This document shows positions 25,414 to 32,962 of a DNA stretch of 64,000 nucleotides, piece after piece (positions within the stretch are counted from its first letter, which is position 1; each line of letters opens with the position of its first letter). The notes beneath the pieces were generated by a model. The model made no database searches. It saw nothing but the letters and a program-made list of their open reading frames with translations, and was not told the origin of the DNA. The stretch lies in NCBI GenBank assembly GCA_002816585.1, contig MUCT01000045.1:1-64000 (forward strand), given 5' to 3'. Position numbers and translations under genes: made by a program. This DNA is from SAR202 cluster bacterium Io17-Chloro-G6 (GTDB lineage Bacteria > Chloroflexota > Dehalococcoidia > UBA3495).

Positions 25414-26448
25414 ATGTCCACGGATCAAAAACCCGCCGTTGGTCAAAAACCAGCCATAGCCATAACCATGGGCGACCCCTGTGGCATCGGCCCGGAAGTG
25501 GTGGTGAAAGCCATGGCCGACCCCCAGGTCTACCGAACCTGCCGCCCCTTGGTGGTGGGCAATGTTTACGCCATGGAGCAGGCGGTGTCCCTAACGGGCG
25601 TGTCGGCCAAGATCAACGAGACCAGTGACCCCGCCGCCGCCGGACTGGAGCCGGGGGTCATCGACGTTGTGGACATCCACAACCTGAACCCCGAGGACAT
25701 CACCGTAGGACAAATCAACCCCATCTGCGGGAAGGCGGCCATGGAGTGGGTCACCAAGGCCGGAGAGTTGGCTCTGGCCGGTGTGGTCGATGCCTTGGCC
25801 ACCGCTCCTCTAAATAAAGAGGCGGCTAGCCTGGCGGGTTACAAGTCCATCGGCCACATGGAGCTATTACAGGAATTGTCCATGACCAAATTGGTGGCCA
25901 CCATGCTGATGTCCAAGAACCTGCGGGTCGTTCATCTAAGCACTCACCGCTCGCTCCGCCTGGCCTGCGACCTAGTCAAGAAGGAACGGATACTAGACTA
26001 CTTGCGGCTAACTCACGAGAGCTTCGTCAAGTTTGGATTCAAGAACCCGAGGATTGCGGCGGCGGCACTGAACCCCCATGCCAGCGACGGCGGTTTGATG
26101 GGTGACGAAGAGGCAGGCGAGATCGCCCCGGCAGTCGAGGCTGCCAAAGAAGAGGGCATCGACGCCACCGGCCCGGTCCCGGCAGACATCATTTTTCACC
26201 AGGCGATCCAGAACCAGTACGATGCGGTGCTGTGCATGTACCACGACCAGGGGCACATCCCCGTCAAGGTTTACGGCTTCGAAGAGAGTATCACCGCCAA
26301 CCTTGGCCTGCCGTTTGTGCGGACGTCCGTGGACCACGGCACCGCTTTCGATATCGCGGGCAAAGGAGTGGCCAGCCACGAGAGCATGTTGGAGTCCATT
26401 CGGCTGGCGGTGGCCCTCGCCCAAGGCAACGGTCTAGCCGATTTCTGA
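25414..26448 (+). CDS. pdxA: PdxA-family dehydrogenase (4-hydroxythreonine-4-phosphate or related)
   Basis: 344 residues with AGGAG about 9 nt before the ATG. PdxA oxidises 4-phosphohydroxy-L-threonine in pyridoxal phosphate synthesis; the PdxA2 branch oxidises 4-phospho-D-threonate or erythronate. Family motifs are AITMGDPCGIGPEVVVKAM, TAPLNKEA, SIGHMELL, HLSTHRSLR, the metal-site MYHDQGHIPVKVYGF and FVRTSVDHGTAFDIAGKG. The GHTELL motif reads GHMELL here, a Thr-to-Met change near the substrate phosphate. No other B6 genes are nearby, so I cannot choose between PdxA and PdxA2. It is a single gene with its own promoter. Confidence 0.85.
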   Translation: MSTDQKPAVGQKPAIAITMGDPCGIGPEVVVKAMADPQVYRTCRPLVVGNVYAMEQAVSLTGVSAKINETSDPAAAGLEPGVIDVVDIHNLNPEDITVGQINPICGKAAMEWVTKAGELALAGVVDALATAPLNKEAASLAGYKSIGHMELLQELSMTKLVATMLMSKNLRVVHLSTHRSLRLACDLVKKERILDYLRLTHESFVKFGFKNPRIAAAALNPHASDGGLMGDEEAGEIAPAVEAAKEEGIDATGPVPADIIFHQAIQNQYDAVLCMYHDQGHIPVKVYGFEESITANLGLPFVRTSVDHGTAFDIAGKGVASHESMLESIRLAVALAQGNGLADF

Positions 26449-26490
26449 GCGGCAGACCAGGACCAATCAAAGGCCGCGCACCAGCTACGG

Positions 26491-26499
26491 TGATATAAT
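26491..26499 (+). promoter_or_regulatory. Extended -10 promoter element of proC
   Basis: TGATATAAT matches TG-N-TATAAT, about 70 bp before the proC ATG. No -35 is obvious. Confidence 0.55.
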
Positions 26500-26568
26500 G
26501 GTGCCCGGCGTTTCCCGGTTACTCCCTTGCGCCACAAACTTATCCCCTGAGAGTGACGGACCTATCCA

Positions 26569-27372
26569 ATGAAAGTGACGTTCATCGGTGGAGGCAAGAT
26601 GGCGGAAGCCATTCTCCACGGCGTTCTGTCCGGCAAACTGGCGGCTCCCGAGGATATTAGCGTTGGCGAGCCGGTGGCCGAGCGACGCGAGTACCTTTCC
26701 AGCCAGTTCGGTGTGGCAACGGACGCCGACAACCTGAAGTCGGCCCAACAAGCCAACCTGGTGGTGTTGGCCGTGAAACCCCAAGACTTGGGTCCCGTGA
26801 TGGGACAGTTAAAGGGCCACTTGGATTCCCAACAGGCTGCTCTCTCCATCGTTGCCGGGGCTAAGATGGAAACCCTCTCTGATGGATTGGGCCACAAGTC
26901 GGTCATACGCGTGATGCCCAACACCCCTGCCCAAATAGGGGCAGGCATGACGCTCTGGACCTGCTCCGAGGGTGTGGACGCCCCACAGAGGGAGATGGCC
27001 AAGTCGGTCTTGGGAACCATCGGCCAGGAGATCTACGTCTCCGACGAAAAATACATGGACATGGCCACCGCCCTCAGCGCCAGCGGCCCGGCCTACGTGT
27101 TCTTGTTCATCGAAGCGCTGATCGACGCCGGCGTCTACGTCGGGATGCCAAGAGACATGGCCCGCACGTTGGCCCTGCAGACCGTATACGGCAGCACCAA
27201 ATTGGTCATGGAAACTGGGATGCACCCGGCTGAGGCGAAAGACATCGTCGTTTCTCCGGCGGGCACCACTGCCGAGGCCCTTCGTGTTTTGGAAGACCGG
27301 GGTGTTCCCGCGGCCATCGTCAGCGCCGTGGACGCCGCCTACCGAAAATCGATCCAATTGGGCCAAGGGTAA
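26569..27372 (+). CDS. proC: Pyrroline-5-carboxylate reductase
   Basis: 267 residues, normal size. It reduces 1-pyrroline-5-carboxylate to proline with NAD(P)H. The N-terminal Rossmann motif is VTFIGGGKMAEAI, the central region has LAVKPQDLGPV and RVMPNTPAQIGAGM, and the C-terminal dimer domain has the ProC signature (DIVVSPAGTTAEALRVLE). The ribosome-binding site is weak. yggT follows 12 bp later, a pairing common in many bacteria. Confidence 0.95.
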   Translation: MKVTFIGGGKMAEAILHGVLSGKLAAPEDISVGEPVAERREYLSSQFGVATDADNLKSAQQANLVVLAVKPQDLGPVMGQLKGHLDSQQAALSIVAGAKMETLSDGLGHKSVIRVMPNTPAQIGAGMTLWTCSEGVDAPQREMAKSVLGTIGQEIYVSDEKYMDMATALSASGPAYVFLFIEALIDAGVYVGMPRDMARTLALQTVYGSTKLVMETGMHPAEAKDIVVSPAGTTAEALRVLEDRGVPAAIVSAVDAAYRKSIQLGQG

Positions 27373-27384
27373 AGGGGCTCGGAT

Positions 27385-27648
27385 TTGGCGGGACTGATTG
27401 ACACGATCTTAACTCTATTCACGATTGCCATCTTTGCGCGGGTCATTCTCTCATTCATCGTGCCCTTGATCGGCGGCAGGCCCCATCCAGCCATCGTCAC
27501 CATCAATAGCTTCGTGAACCAGGTCACCGAACCTATCCTCGGGCCCATCCGTCGTAGTCTGCCGAGTTTCGGCGGTTTCGACTTCAGCCCCATGGCGGTG
27601 TTGATAATAATCTGGGTGTTGCGCGCATTAATAGTATCCAGGCTTTAG
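27385..27648 (+). CDS. YggT family membrane protein
   Basis: 87 residues from a TTG start with AAAGGGG upstream. Two hydrophobic segments (about 5-28 and 65-85) flank a loop containing VNQVTEPILGPIRRSLP, the YggT signature. Such proteins sit next to proC or division genes and have been linked to osmotic tolerance and septal organisation, but the molecular role is not established. It is probably co-transcribed with proC. Confidence 0.88.
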   Translation: MAGLIDTILTLFTIAIFARVILSFIVPLIGGRPHPAIVTINSFVNQVTEPILGPIRRSLPSFGGFDFSPMAVLIIIWVLRALIVSRL

Positions 27649-27738
27649 TTCGCGGCGTTCGTTCGACCTTCTCAGCCTTGACCCTGCTCCTCCCTGTTCT
27701 TAAAATGGCCGCATATAATCCGATAAAATTCCAGTGTT

Positions 27739-27751
27739 GATAATTAATATC
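27739..27751 (+). promoter_or_regulatory. Possible operator dyad before the PadR gene
   Basis: GATAATTAATATC is a short dyad (GATA/TATC) about 20 bp before the padR start, with TATAAT at 27714-27719 upstream. PadR regulators commonly bind their own promoter. This is a weak prediction. Confidence 0.3.
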
Positions 27752-27771
27752 GATTCTGGACCTGAACCGAG

Positions 27772-28116
27772 ATGCATCAACAAGAAATGCTGAAAGGCAA
27801 CACTGAGACCTTGCTCCTGGCCCTTCTAGAGGAAGAAACCATGTACGGCTACCAGATCGTGAAGGAAGTGGACCAGCGCAGCAGCGGTTACTTCGCCTTC
27901 AAGGAGGGCACCTTGTATCCAGCCCTCCACCGCTTGGAGAAGGCCAAGTTGATCGAAGGCCGGTGGGAAGACACTCCAAACAACGTGCGCCGGCGTTACT
28001 ACTTAATTACCGCCAAGGGTCAACAGGCCTTGGCCGACCGGCTAACTGAATGGCAGCGCTTCAGCAGCGCCATGAATCGGATCATGCTACCCGGTGCGAA
28101 TCCAGAGCCACAGTAG
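27772..28116 (+). CDS. PadR family transcriptional regulator
   Basis: 114 residues with the winged-helix PadR fold. Typical sequence includes LLALLEEETMYGYQIVKEV, the wing/recognition part FKEGTLYPALHRLEKAKLIE, and RRYYLITAKGQQAL. The C-terminal dimerisation helix is short, placing it in the small PadR-s2 group. The next gene, 9 bp downstream, encodes a membrane protein with a permease-prefix domain, a recurring partnership in which PadR controls the neighbouring membrane gene. The ligand is unknown. Confidence 0.9.
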   Translation: MHQQEMLKGNTETLLLALLEEETMYGYQIVKEVDQRSSGYFAFKEGTLYPALHRLEKAKLIEGRWEDTPNNVRRRYYLITAKGQQALADRLTEWQRFSSAMNRIMLPGANPEPQ

Positions 28117-28125
28117 GCAAATGCC

Positions 28126-29127
28126 ATGCCATTTGAAGTCACAAATTACCTCCACACACTGGCCCGTAGGCTCCATCTCGATCCCGCCGAAAAGGCCGAG
28201 ATTATCCATGAGTTGGAGACCCACCTGGAAGACAAAGCCGCTGAATTAGAGGCCCAGGGAGTGGACCACGACACTGCGGTAGCCCGTGCCGTCCAAGAGA
28301 TGGGCGCCCCAAACGCGGTTGCCCGGGGCATGTACGAGGTGCATAGCCCCGGCGTGTGGCGGGACGTTCTATTGGCGACGATTCCCCACTTCTTATTGGC
28401 GTCGCTTTTCGCCCTCCACCTGTGGAGCCAATACTTTCTGGTCAGCCTGCTGCTGATTGCTATGGCGTTCGTTACCTGGCGCAATTGGCGGGCCGGCAAC
28501 CCCAGCAAATGGTCGTATTCCTGGATGGGGTATTCTCTGGCGGCGCCCGCGCTGTCGTGGCTATTGTCCCTGATTACCCTAGGTTATGGCGCTTGGACCC
28601 TCATCACCACCGGGCAGTTGCCCTTCAATGTCGTGTTCTTTGTCCTGCTCATCGGATACGTGCCTTTCTCTATGTGGATCATGGCCAACGTCATCTTCAA
28701 GATGGTCAAGAGAGACTGGCTATTGGCTTCGCTTACCGCGTTGCCATTTCCCTTCCTAACCTCGTGGGTCCTGTTCCTGAACTGGCAGGGAGGGCTCTGG
28801 AGCGACCACGCGGAGAGGATGCAGGACTCTGACACTGCCAGGGCCTTGATCTTCCTGGCTATGGCTGTGACCACCGCGGTCTTCTTGAAGGTGGGCCCCC
28901 GCTTGCTCCGTATTGGATTGCTCACCGTTACCACTTCAATCCTCGTGATCATCACGGCCGCCTCTCTGCCGGTGGACTTGAACGCATTGGCCGTGATTCT
29001 GATGATTGTCGCTTCCTTGGCGTTCCTGCTCAGTCCCGCCATGTTGGAGTCCAAGATGCAACAACGGCGGCTGGAGGCTGAGGGGTTCGGAGAAGTGTCT
29101 GAAGACTGGCCACCGGACAAAACTTAG
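28126..29127 (+). CDS. Membrane protein with permease-prefix (HAAS-like) domain
   Basis: 333 residues. The N-terminal 80 residues are a soluble helical domain (YLHTLARRLHLDPAEK... then HELETHLEDKAAEL) like that found before permeases and DUF1700-type proteins next to PadR genes. About eight hydrophobic segments follow between residues 85 and 320. There is no recognisable catalytic or transport motif. It is co-transcribed with the PadR gene, 9 bp away, and is probably its regulatory target or a partner in envelope-stress sensing; function unknown. Confidence 0.75.
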   Translation: MPFEVTNYLHTLARRLHLDPAEKAEIIHELETHLEDKAAELEAQGVDHDTAVARAVQEMGAPNAVARGMYEVHSPGVWRDVLLATIPHFLLASLFALHLWSQYFLVSLLLIAMAFVTWRNWRAGNPSKWSYSWMGYSLAAPALSWLLSLITLGYGAWTLITTGQLPFNVVFFVLLIGYVPFSMWIMANVIFKMVKRDWLLASLTALPFPFLTSWVLFLNWQGGLWSDHAERMQDSDTARALIFLAMAVTTAVFLKVGPRLLRIGLLTVTTSILVIITAASLPVDLNALAVILMIVASLAFLLSPAMLESKMQQRRLEAEGFGEVSEDWPPDKT

Positions 29128-29162
29128 CCGGCCGGAACCTAGCCATCAAGACCTTCCGAACG

Positions 29163-30056
29163 GTGGCCATCGGGAAAGTAGCCATTCAGAATTTAGCGAT
29201 AGTAGTCGACAGTAGTTGCTGTCTTCCCCAGGATTTGGTCCGGACATGGCATATCACTGTCGTACCCCATGAATTGGTCGTAGGCGACCGGACCTACTTG
29301 GACGGCGTAGACATCCAGCCCGCTGAATTCTACCGGTTGCTCAGTTCGGGGCGGGACCGCATCACCACCGCCGCCCCATCTCCACAGCGCTTTGCGGAGG
29401 GGTTTGCCGCAGCGGCCGAGATCGCGCCGATAGTACTGTGCCTTACTCTCTCCGCCAATTTCAGTATGACCCATGGGTCTGCCGTCGCGGCGGCTAATTC
29501 CACCGGTGGAGCTAATGTAACAGTGGTGGACACAGGGGCCGCCGCCGGTTCCCTGGGATTGATCGCGCTGGCCGCCGCACGCAGCAGTGCGTCGAACCAG
29601 CCATTGGACGTAGTGCTGGAACAGGTTTACGTGCTTGCTGCCAAAGTGGAGCTCGTGGCATTTCTGGATACTCTCAAGTACCTAGGGCGGGGCGGAAGGA
29701 TCGGCCCCCTGCAGGGTTGGGCAGGATCAATGCTGGGCATCAAGCCAGTCACCGGACTTCGTATGGGGGAGGCCCGGTTGCTGGGTAGGCCACGCAGCCG
29801 AGCCAGGGCCACCCAGCGTCTATTGGACATCATGGGCGAGAGAGCCCGGGGTGAGCCCCTGGTAGTCAACGTTCTGGAGGCGGGCGCTGCCGAGGAAGCC
29901 CAGGAATTAGGGGACGCCGTGGCAACGAACTTTGATTGCCGCGAGTTGATAGTGAGCAAATTCACGCCGGTGATGGGCGCGCACACCGGCCCAGGGCTAT
30001 TGGGACTAGCCTTCCATACCGACTATAATAGTCCAGTCGACGAAAAGGGCGATTAA
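29163..30056 (+). CDS. DegV family fatty-acid-binding protein
   Basis: 297 residues from GTG at 29163; the start is uncertain because the family match begins at LAIVVDSSCCLPQ (about residue 11). DegV/FakB proteins hold a fatty acid in a deep pocket and present it to the kinase FakA. Motifs include VVDSSCCLP, TTAAPSP, CLTLSANFSMTHGSA and LDTLKYLGRGGRIG, the last being a hallmark. No FakA (DAK-type kinase) is visible in this window. A P-loop kinase gene follows 1 bp later but is of a different family. Confidence 0.88.
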   Translation: MAIGKVAIQNLAIVVDSSCCLPQDLVRTWHITVVPHELVVGDRTYLDGVDIQPAEFYRLLSSGRDRITTAAPSPQRFAEGFAAAAEIAPIVLCLTLSANFSMTHGSAVAAANSTGGANVTVVDTGAAAGSLGLIALAAARSSASNQPLDVVLEQVYVLAAKVELVAFLDTLKYLGRGGRIGPLQGWAGSMLGIKPVTGLRMGEARLLGRPRSRARATQRLLDIMGERARGEPLVVNVLEAGAAEEAQELGDAVATNFDCRELIVSKFTPVMGAHTGPGLLGLAFHTDYNSPVDEKGD

Positions 30057-30057
30057 C

Positions 30058-30693
30058 TTGGCTGAGCGGGATCGATTGGACGACCAACTAAATAAAGACG
30101 TGAACTCACTGCGCCAGGTATTGGATCAGGACCTGTTCATTGCCCAGCCGCGCATGCCGAAACAACCGCTGCTGGTCGCGATGTGCGGCCTCCCCGGAAC
30201 TGGCAAGTCCCACTTCGCAGCCAAGTTGACCGAACAGGTCCCCTTCCTGGTCCTGGAGACTGACCGGTTGCGCAAGGTGTTGGTCGAACATCCCAAATAC
30301 ACCACCAACGAGCACCGCCGGGTATTCCGTTCCTGTTACCAACTCATCGAGGAATATCTCTTCCAGGGATACAGCGTTTTGTTTGACGCCACCAACCTCA
30401 ACGAAGAGTTCCGAACTTATCTCTACAACATTTCAGAGTCCACCGGCGCGCCACTGGCTCTGGTGCACGTCACCGCGCCCCCCGACACAGTGCGCCGCCG
30501 CTTGAAGCAGCGCAAAGCGGAACGCCACGCCAATACCTACTCGGATGCCGGTTGGCTGATTTACACCCGGCTGGCCCCGGTGGAAGAACCGGTGCAGCGG
30601 GACCACTACGCCGTGGACAGTTCAAAGAACATCGCTCCGGTCGTTGAGCAGGTGATTGCCTGGGCCCAGTCCGGCGGCCAGACCGGTCAATAA
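30058..30693 (+). CDS. P-loop ATPase/kinase (AAA_33 / zeta-toxin-like)
   Basis: 211 residues from a TTG 1 bp after the degV stop. Walker A is CGLPGTGKSHF near residue 48, followed by ETDRLRKVL, FDATNLNEEFR and HVTAPPDTVRRRLKQRK, the layout of small phosphotransferases of the polynucleotide-kinase/zeta/shikimate-kinase-like group. A lid-type Arg-rich segment follows. The substrate is unknown. No antitoxin gene is adjacent, so a toxin role is unlikely; a sugar or nucleoside kinase or RNA repair kinase is equally possible. Confidence 0.75.
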   Translation: MAERDRLDDQLNKDVNSLRQVLDQDLFIAQPRMPKQPLLVAMCGLPGTGKSHFAAKLTEQVPFLVLETDRLRKVLVEHPKYTTNEHRRVFRSCYQLIEEYLFQGYSVLFDATNLNEEFRTYLYNISESTGAPLALVHVTAPPDTVRRRLKQRKAERHANTYSDAGWLIYTRLAPVEEPVQRDHYAVDSSKNIAPVVEQVIAWAQSGGQTGQ

Positions 30694-30716
30694 TCAGAAG
30701 CAGGTGCATAGCCTTC

Positions 30717-32336
30717 ATGACAACAACGCAGACGTCCGCGAAAAATCCTACGCCCCCCAAAGCCGCCAAGACTCCCAAGAATCAGCCACTTGAGATCAAA
30801 GTAGAGTCCGCCGACATAACGGGCATCGATACTCCGGCCCTGGTGGTAAACCTGTTTCGTGGTGTGAAGAAGCCCGGCGGCGCAACCGGTGTGGTGGACG
30901 AAGCCCTGGGAGGGGCCATAACCCAGTTGATCAAAGAGGGGGAGATCAAAGGTACTGCCGGGGAGACCACGCTGATCCACACCCTGGGCAAGATCAAGCC
31001 CAGCCGTGTGCTGGTGGCCGGGCTGGGGCCTCAGGACAAGTTCGACGCCCAAGTCGTCCGCCGGGTGTCGGCTGAAGTCGTCCGGTTCCTGCGCCGTAAG
31101 GCGATCTCCCGCGCCGCCACCATCGCCCACGGAGCGGGGATAGGCGGCCTGGACCCTCAGCTATCCGGCCAGGCCATCGCCGAGGGTACCCACCTAGGCC
31201 TCTATAAGTTCGGGGGCTATCGTACGAATCACGGCGAATCTGCCACCGAGTTCGAGAAATTGACCGTCGTGGAGTTGGACAAAAAGAGGGCCAAAGCCAT
31301 TGGCGCCGGAGTGGAGCTGGGTTGCGCTGCGGCCCAGGCGTCCATCGTGGCCCGTGACATGGTGAACGAACCGGCCAACCACATGACCCCAACTCGCATG
31401 GCCGAGGCCGCCCAGAAGGTGGCGAAAGAGCAGGGTCTTAAGATCCAAGTGCTGGACAATCCGGAGATGAAGAAGATGGGCATGGGCGCGTTCATGGGCG
31501 TGGCTCAAGGCACCGACGAGCCGGCCAAGCTCATCGTGCTCAGATACGAGGGAGACCCCGCCAACCCCAAGAACAACCTGGGTCTCATCGGTAAAGGGAT
31601 TACCTTCGACACCGGTGGAATATCCCTCAAGCCTCCTGGCGGCATGGAGGCCATGAAGGGCGACATGGCCGGAGGGGCGTCGGTCATCGCCGCCATGCAG
31701 ATCATCGGCCAGGTCAAACCCAAGATAAATGTCCTCGCGGTGATCGCGGCCACTGAGAACATGCCTGGAGCATCCGCCCAGCGTCCGGGTGACGTGGTGC
31801 GCGCCATGAACGGCAAGACCATCGAGGTCATAAACACCGACGCCGAGGGCCGGCTAGTACTGGCCGACGCCCTGTGCTACGCCCGGGAGCAGGGCATCAC
31901 CCGGCTGGTGGACGTGGCGACACTTACCGGGGCCATGGTTACTACCCTGGGGAAGGCCTGCACCGGAGTGATGGGCAACGACGACAAACTGGTCCAGCAG
32001 ACAATCGACGCCGGGAAAAAAACCGGCGAGAAATTCTGGGAACTGCCTATGTTTGATGAATACAAGGACCTGATTAAGAGCGATGTCGCCGACATGAAGA
32101 ACAGCGGCGGACGGCAGGCCGGCTCAATCAGCGCCGCCCTTCTGCTGGCGGAATTTGTGGACGGCGCAGCTTGGGTCCACTTGGACATCGCCGGCACTTC
32201 GACCTCGGACAAGGCCTCTGGCTACCTGGTAAAAGGGGCCACCGGAGTGCCCGTCCGCACCCTGGCCCAATTGGCCATGGACCTTGCTGAAGAGGGCGGG
32301 CCCAAGAAATCCAAGAGCAAGGCTAAGGCCAAATAG
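30717..32336 (+). CDS. pepA: Leucyl aminopeptidase (M17)
   Basis: 539 residues with a Lys/Pro/Thr-rich N-terminal tail of about 25 residues. Two-metal M17 aminopeptidase releasing N-terminal residues. Signatures are LIGKGITFDTGGISLKPP, MKGDMAGGASV, and NTDAEGRLVLADAL with the metal ligands. The macro-like N-terminal domain spans about 25-200. The C-terminus ends in an Ala/Lys-rich tail (KSKSKAKAK). The last 29 codons and stop lie within the 102-bp copy A of a direct repeat. A diverged copy lies 2.5 kb downstream, so this 3' end was probably replaced when the following island was acquired. Confidence 0.95.
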   Translation: MTTTQTSAKNPTPPKAAKTPKNQPLEIKVESADITGIDTPALVVNLFRGVKKPGGATGVVDEALGGAITQLIKEGEIKGTAGETTLIHTLGKIKPSRVLVAGLGPQDKFDAQVVRRVSAEVVRFLRRKAISRAATIAHGAGIGGLDPQLSGQAIAEGTHLGLYKFGGYRTNHGESATEFEKLTVVELDKKRAKAIGAGVELGCAAAQASIVARDMVNEPANHMTPTRMAEAAQKVAKEQGLKIQVLDNPEMKKMGMGAFMGVAQGTDEPAKLIVLRYEGDPANPKNNLGLIGKGITFDTGGISLKPPGGMEAMKGDMAGGASVIAAMQIIGQVKPKINVLAVIAATENMPGASAQRPGDVVRAMNGKTIEVINTDAEGRLVLADALCYAREQGITRLVDVATLTGAMVTTLGKACTGVMGNDDKLVQQTIDAGKKTGEKFWELPMFDEYKDLIKSDVADMKNSGGRQAGSISAALLLAEFVDGAAWVHLDIAGTSTSDKASGYLVKGATGVPVRTLAQLAMDLAEEGGPKKSKSKAKAK

Positions 32337-32350
32337 GGGTGGCCGGGCCT
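32249..32350 (+). repeat. Direct repeat copy A: current 3' end of pepA
   Basis: 102 bp covering the last 29 codons of pepA, its stop codon and 14 bp beyond (ending GGCCGGGCCT). It is about 90% identical to 34798-34898. Together the two copies bracket the A+T-rich HEPN/STAND insert. Confidence 0.85.
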
Positions 32351-32396
32351 CGATTTCAATGCTTCCGAATTCGCCGTTGGTTGCTAAGGAGTTCTA

Positions 32397-32924
32397 ATGA
32401 GCTACCAAAACGAATGTCAACAAATCCTTGATGTGTTTGAGACAGAACTGCGCGGTTTTGTTTGTAAACAACTAGAGACGCTGATTGGAGCAGGCTGGTG
32501 GAAAACGCGCGTTCCAGGTCCGATAAAGCAATCGTGCAGACAGAGGAGAATACAAGACCAGAACCGGCCGTTTCCTCCTCTACCTACTGGGGAAGATGTC
32601 GACTATATTCACATCGGCGAATTGAAAGACATAATTGTTAGGGCAGACAATTACAAAGAGGTGTTTTCCGAGTTCTTTGGCAGCAACTCGAACGGAATAA
32701 CGACGAAACTTGAAGAGCTCATTGCAACCCGCGACGCTGTGAGGCATGTTCGTCCTGGAATTGGTGCTCGTGAACACGAGCGATTAATCGTTACATGTCG
32801 GGATGTTTTTGATGCCATGATTCTCGATATAGATACGAAGCCTAATCTGAAAATATTTTCAATGGGTACCGGCGAATCTCAACCGGGAGATGAAAACGAT
32901 CCGATAATGAAAACGATCCGATAA
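32397..32924 (+). CDS. HEPN domain (Swt1-like) protein; N-terminal part of a split defence gene
   Basis: 175 residues with TAAGGAG 5 nt before the ATG. The sequence looks like a Swt1-type HEPN domain: all-helical, with the HEPN RNase signature Arg112-x4-His117 in TRDAVRHVRP after a long polar helix. HEPN proteins with intact R-x4-6-H are metal-independent RNases in toxin-antitoxin and abortive-infection systems. The last six codons (IMKTIR) and stop are created by a 17-bp tandem duplication. Removing one copy joins this frame directly to the downstream STAND frame. Base composition differs from the flanking genes. The family call is from pattern, not from a search. Confidence 0.7.
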   Translation: MSYQNECQQILDVFETELRGFVCKQLETLIGAGWWKTRVPGPIKQSCRQRRIQDQNRPFPPLPTGEDVDYIHIGELKDIIVRADNYKEVFSEFFGSNSNGITTKLEELIATRDAVRHVRPGIGAREHERLIVTCRDVFDAMILDIDTKPNLKIFSMGTGESQPGDENDPIMKTIR

Positions 32925-32925
32925 T
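32892..32925 (+). repeat. Perfect 17-bp tandem duplication that splits the gene
   Basis: GAAAACGATCCGATAAT occurs at 32892-32908 and again at 32909-32925. Because 17 is not a multiple of three, the duplication shifts the frame and creates the stop at 32922-32924. Without one copy the reading frame continues as DENDPIIDELIIGPRC into the NB-ARC region. Slipped-strand mispairing could restore it. Confidence 0.9.
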
Positions 32926-32962
32926 AGATGAACTAATAATAGGACCACGTTGCTTTGATAAC

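Noticed and set aside
30058..30693. Zeta-type toxin of a toxin-antitoxin pair
   Set aside because: No antitoxin gene is adjacent; the gene is coupled to degV, and small P-loop kinases of this type have many roles.
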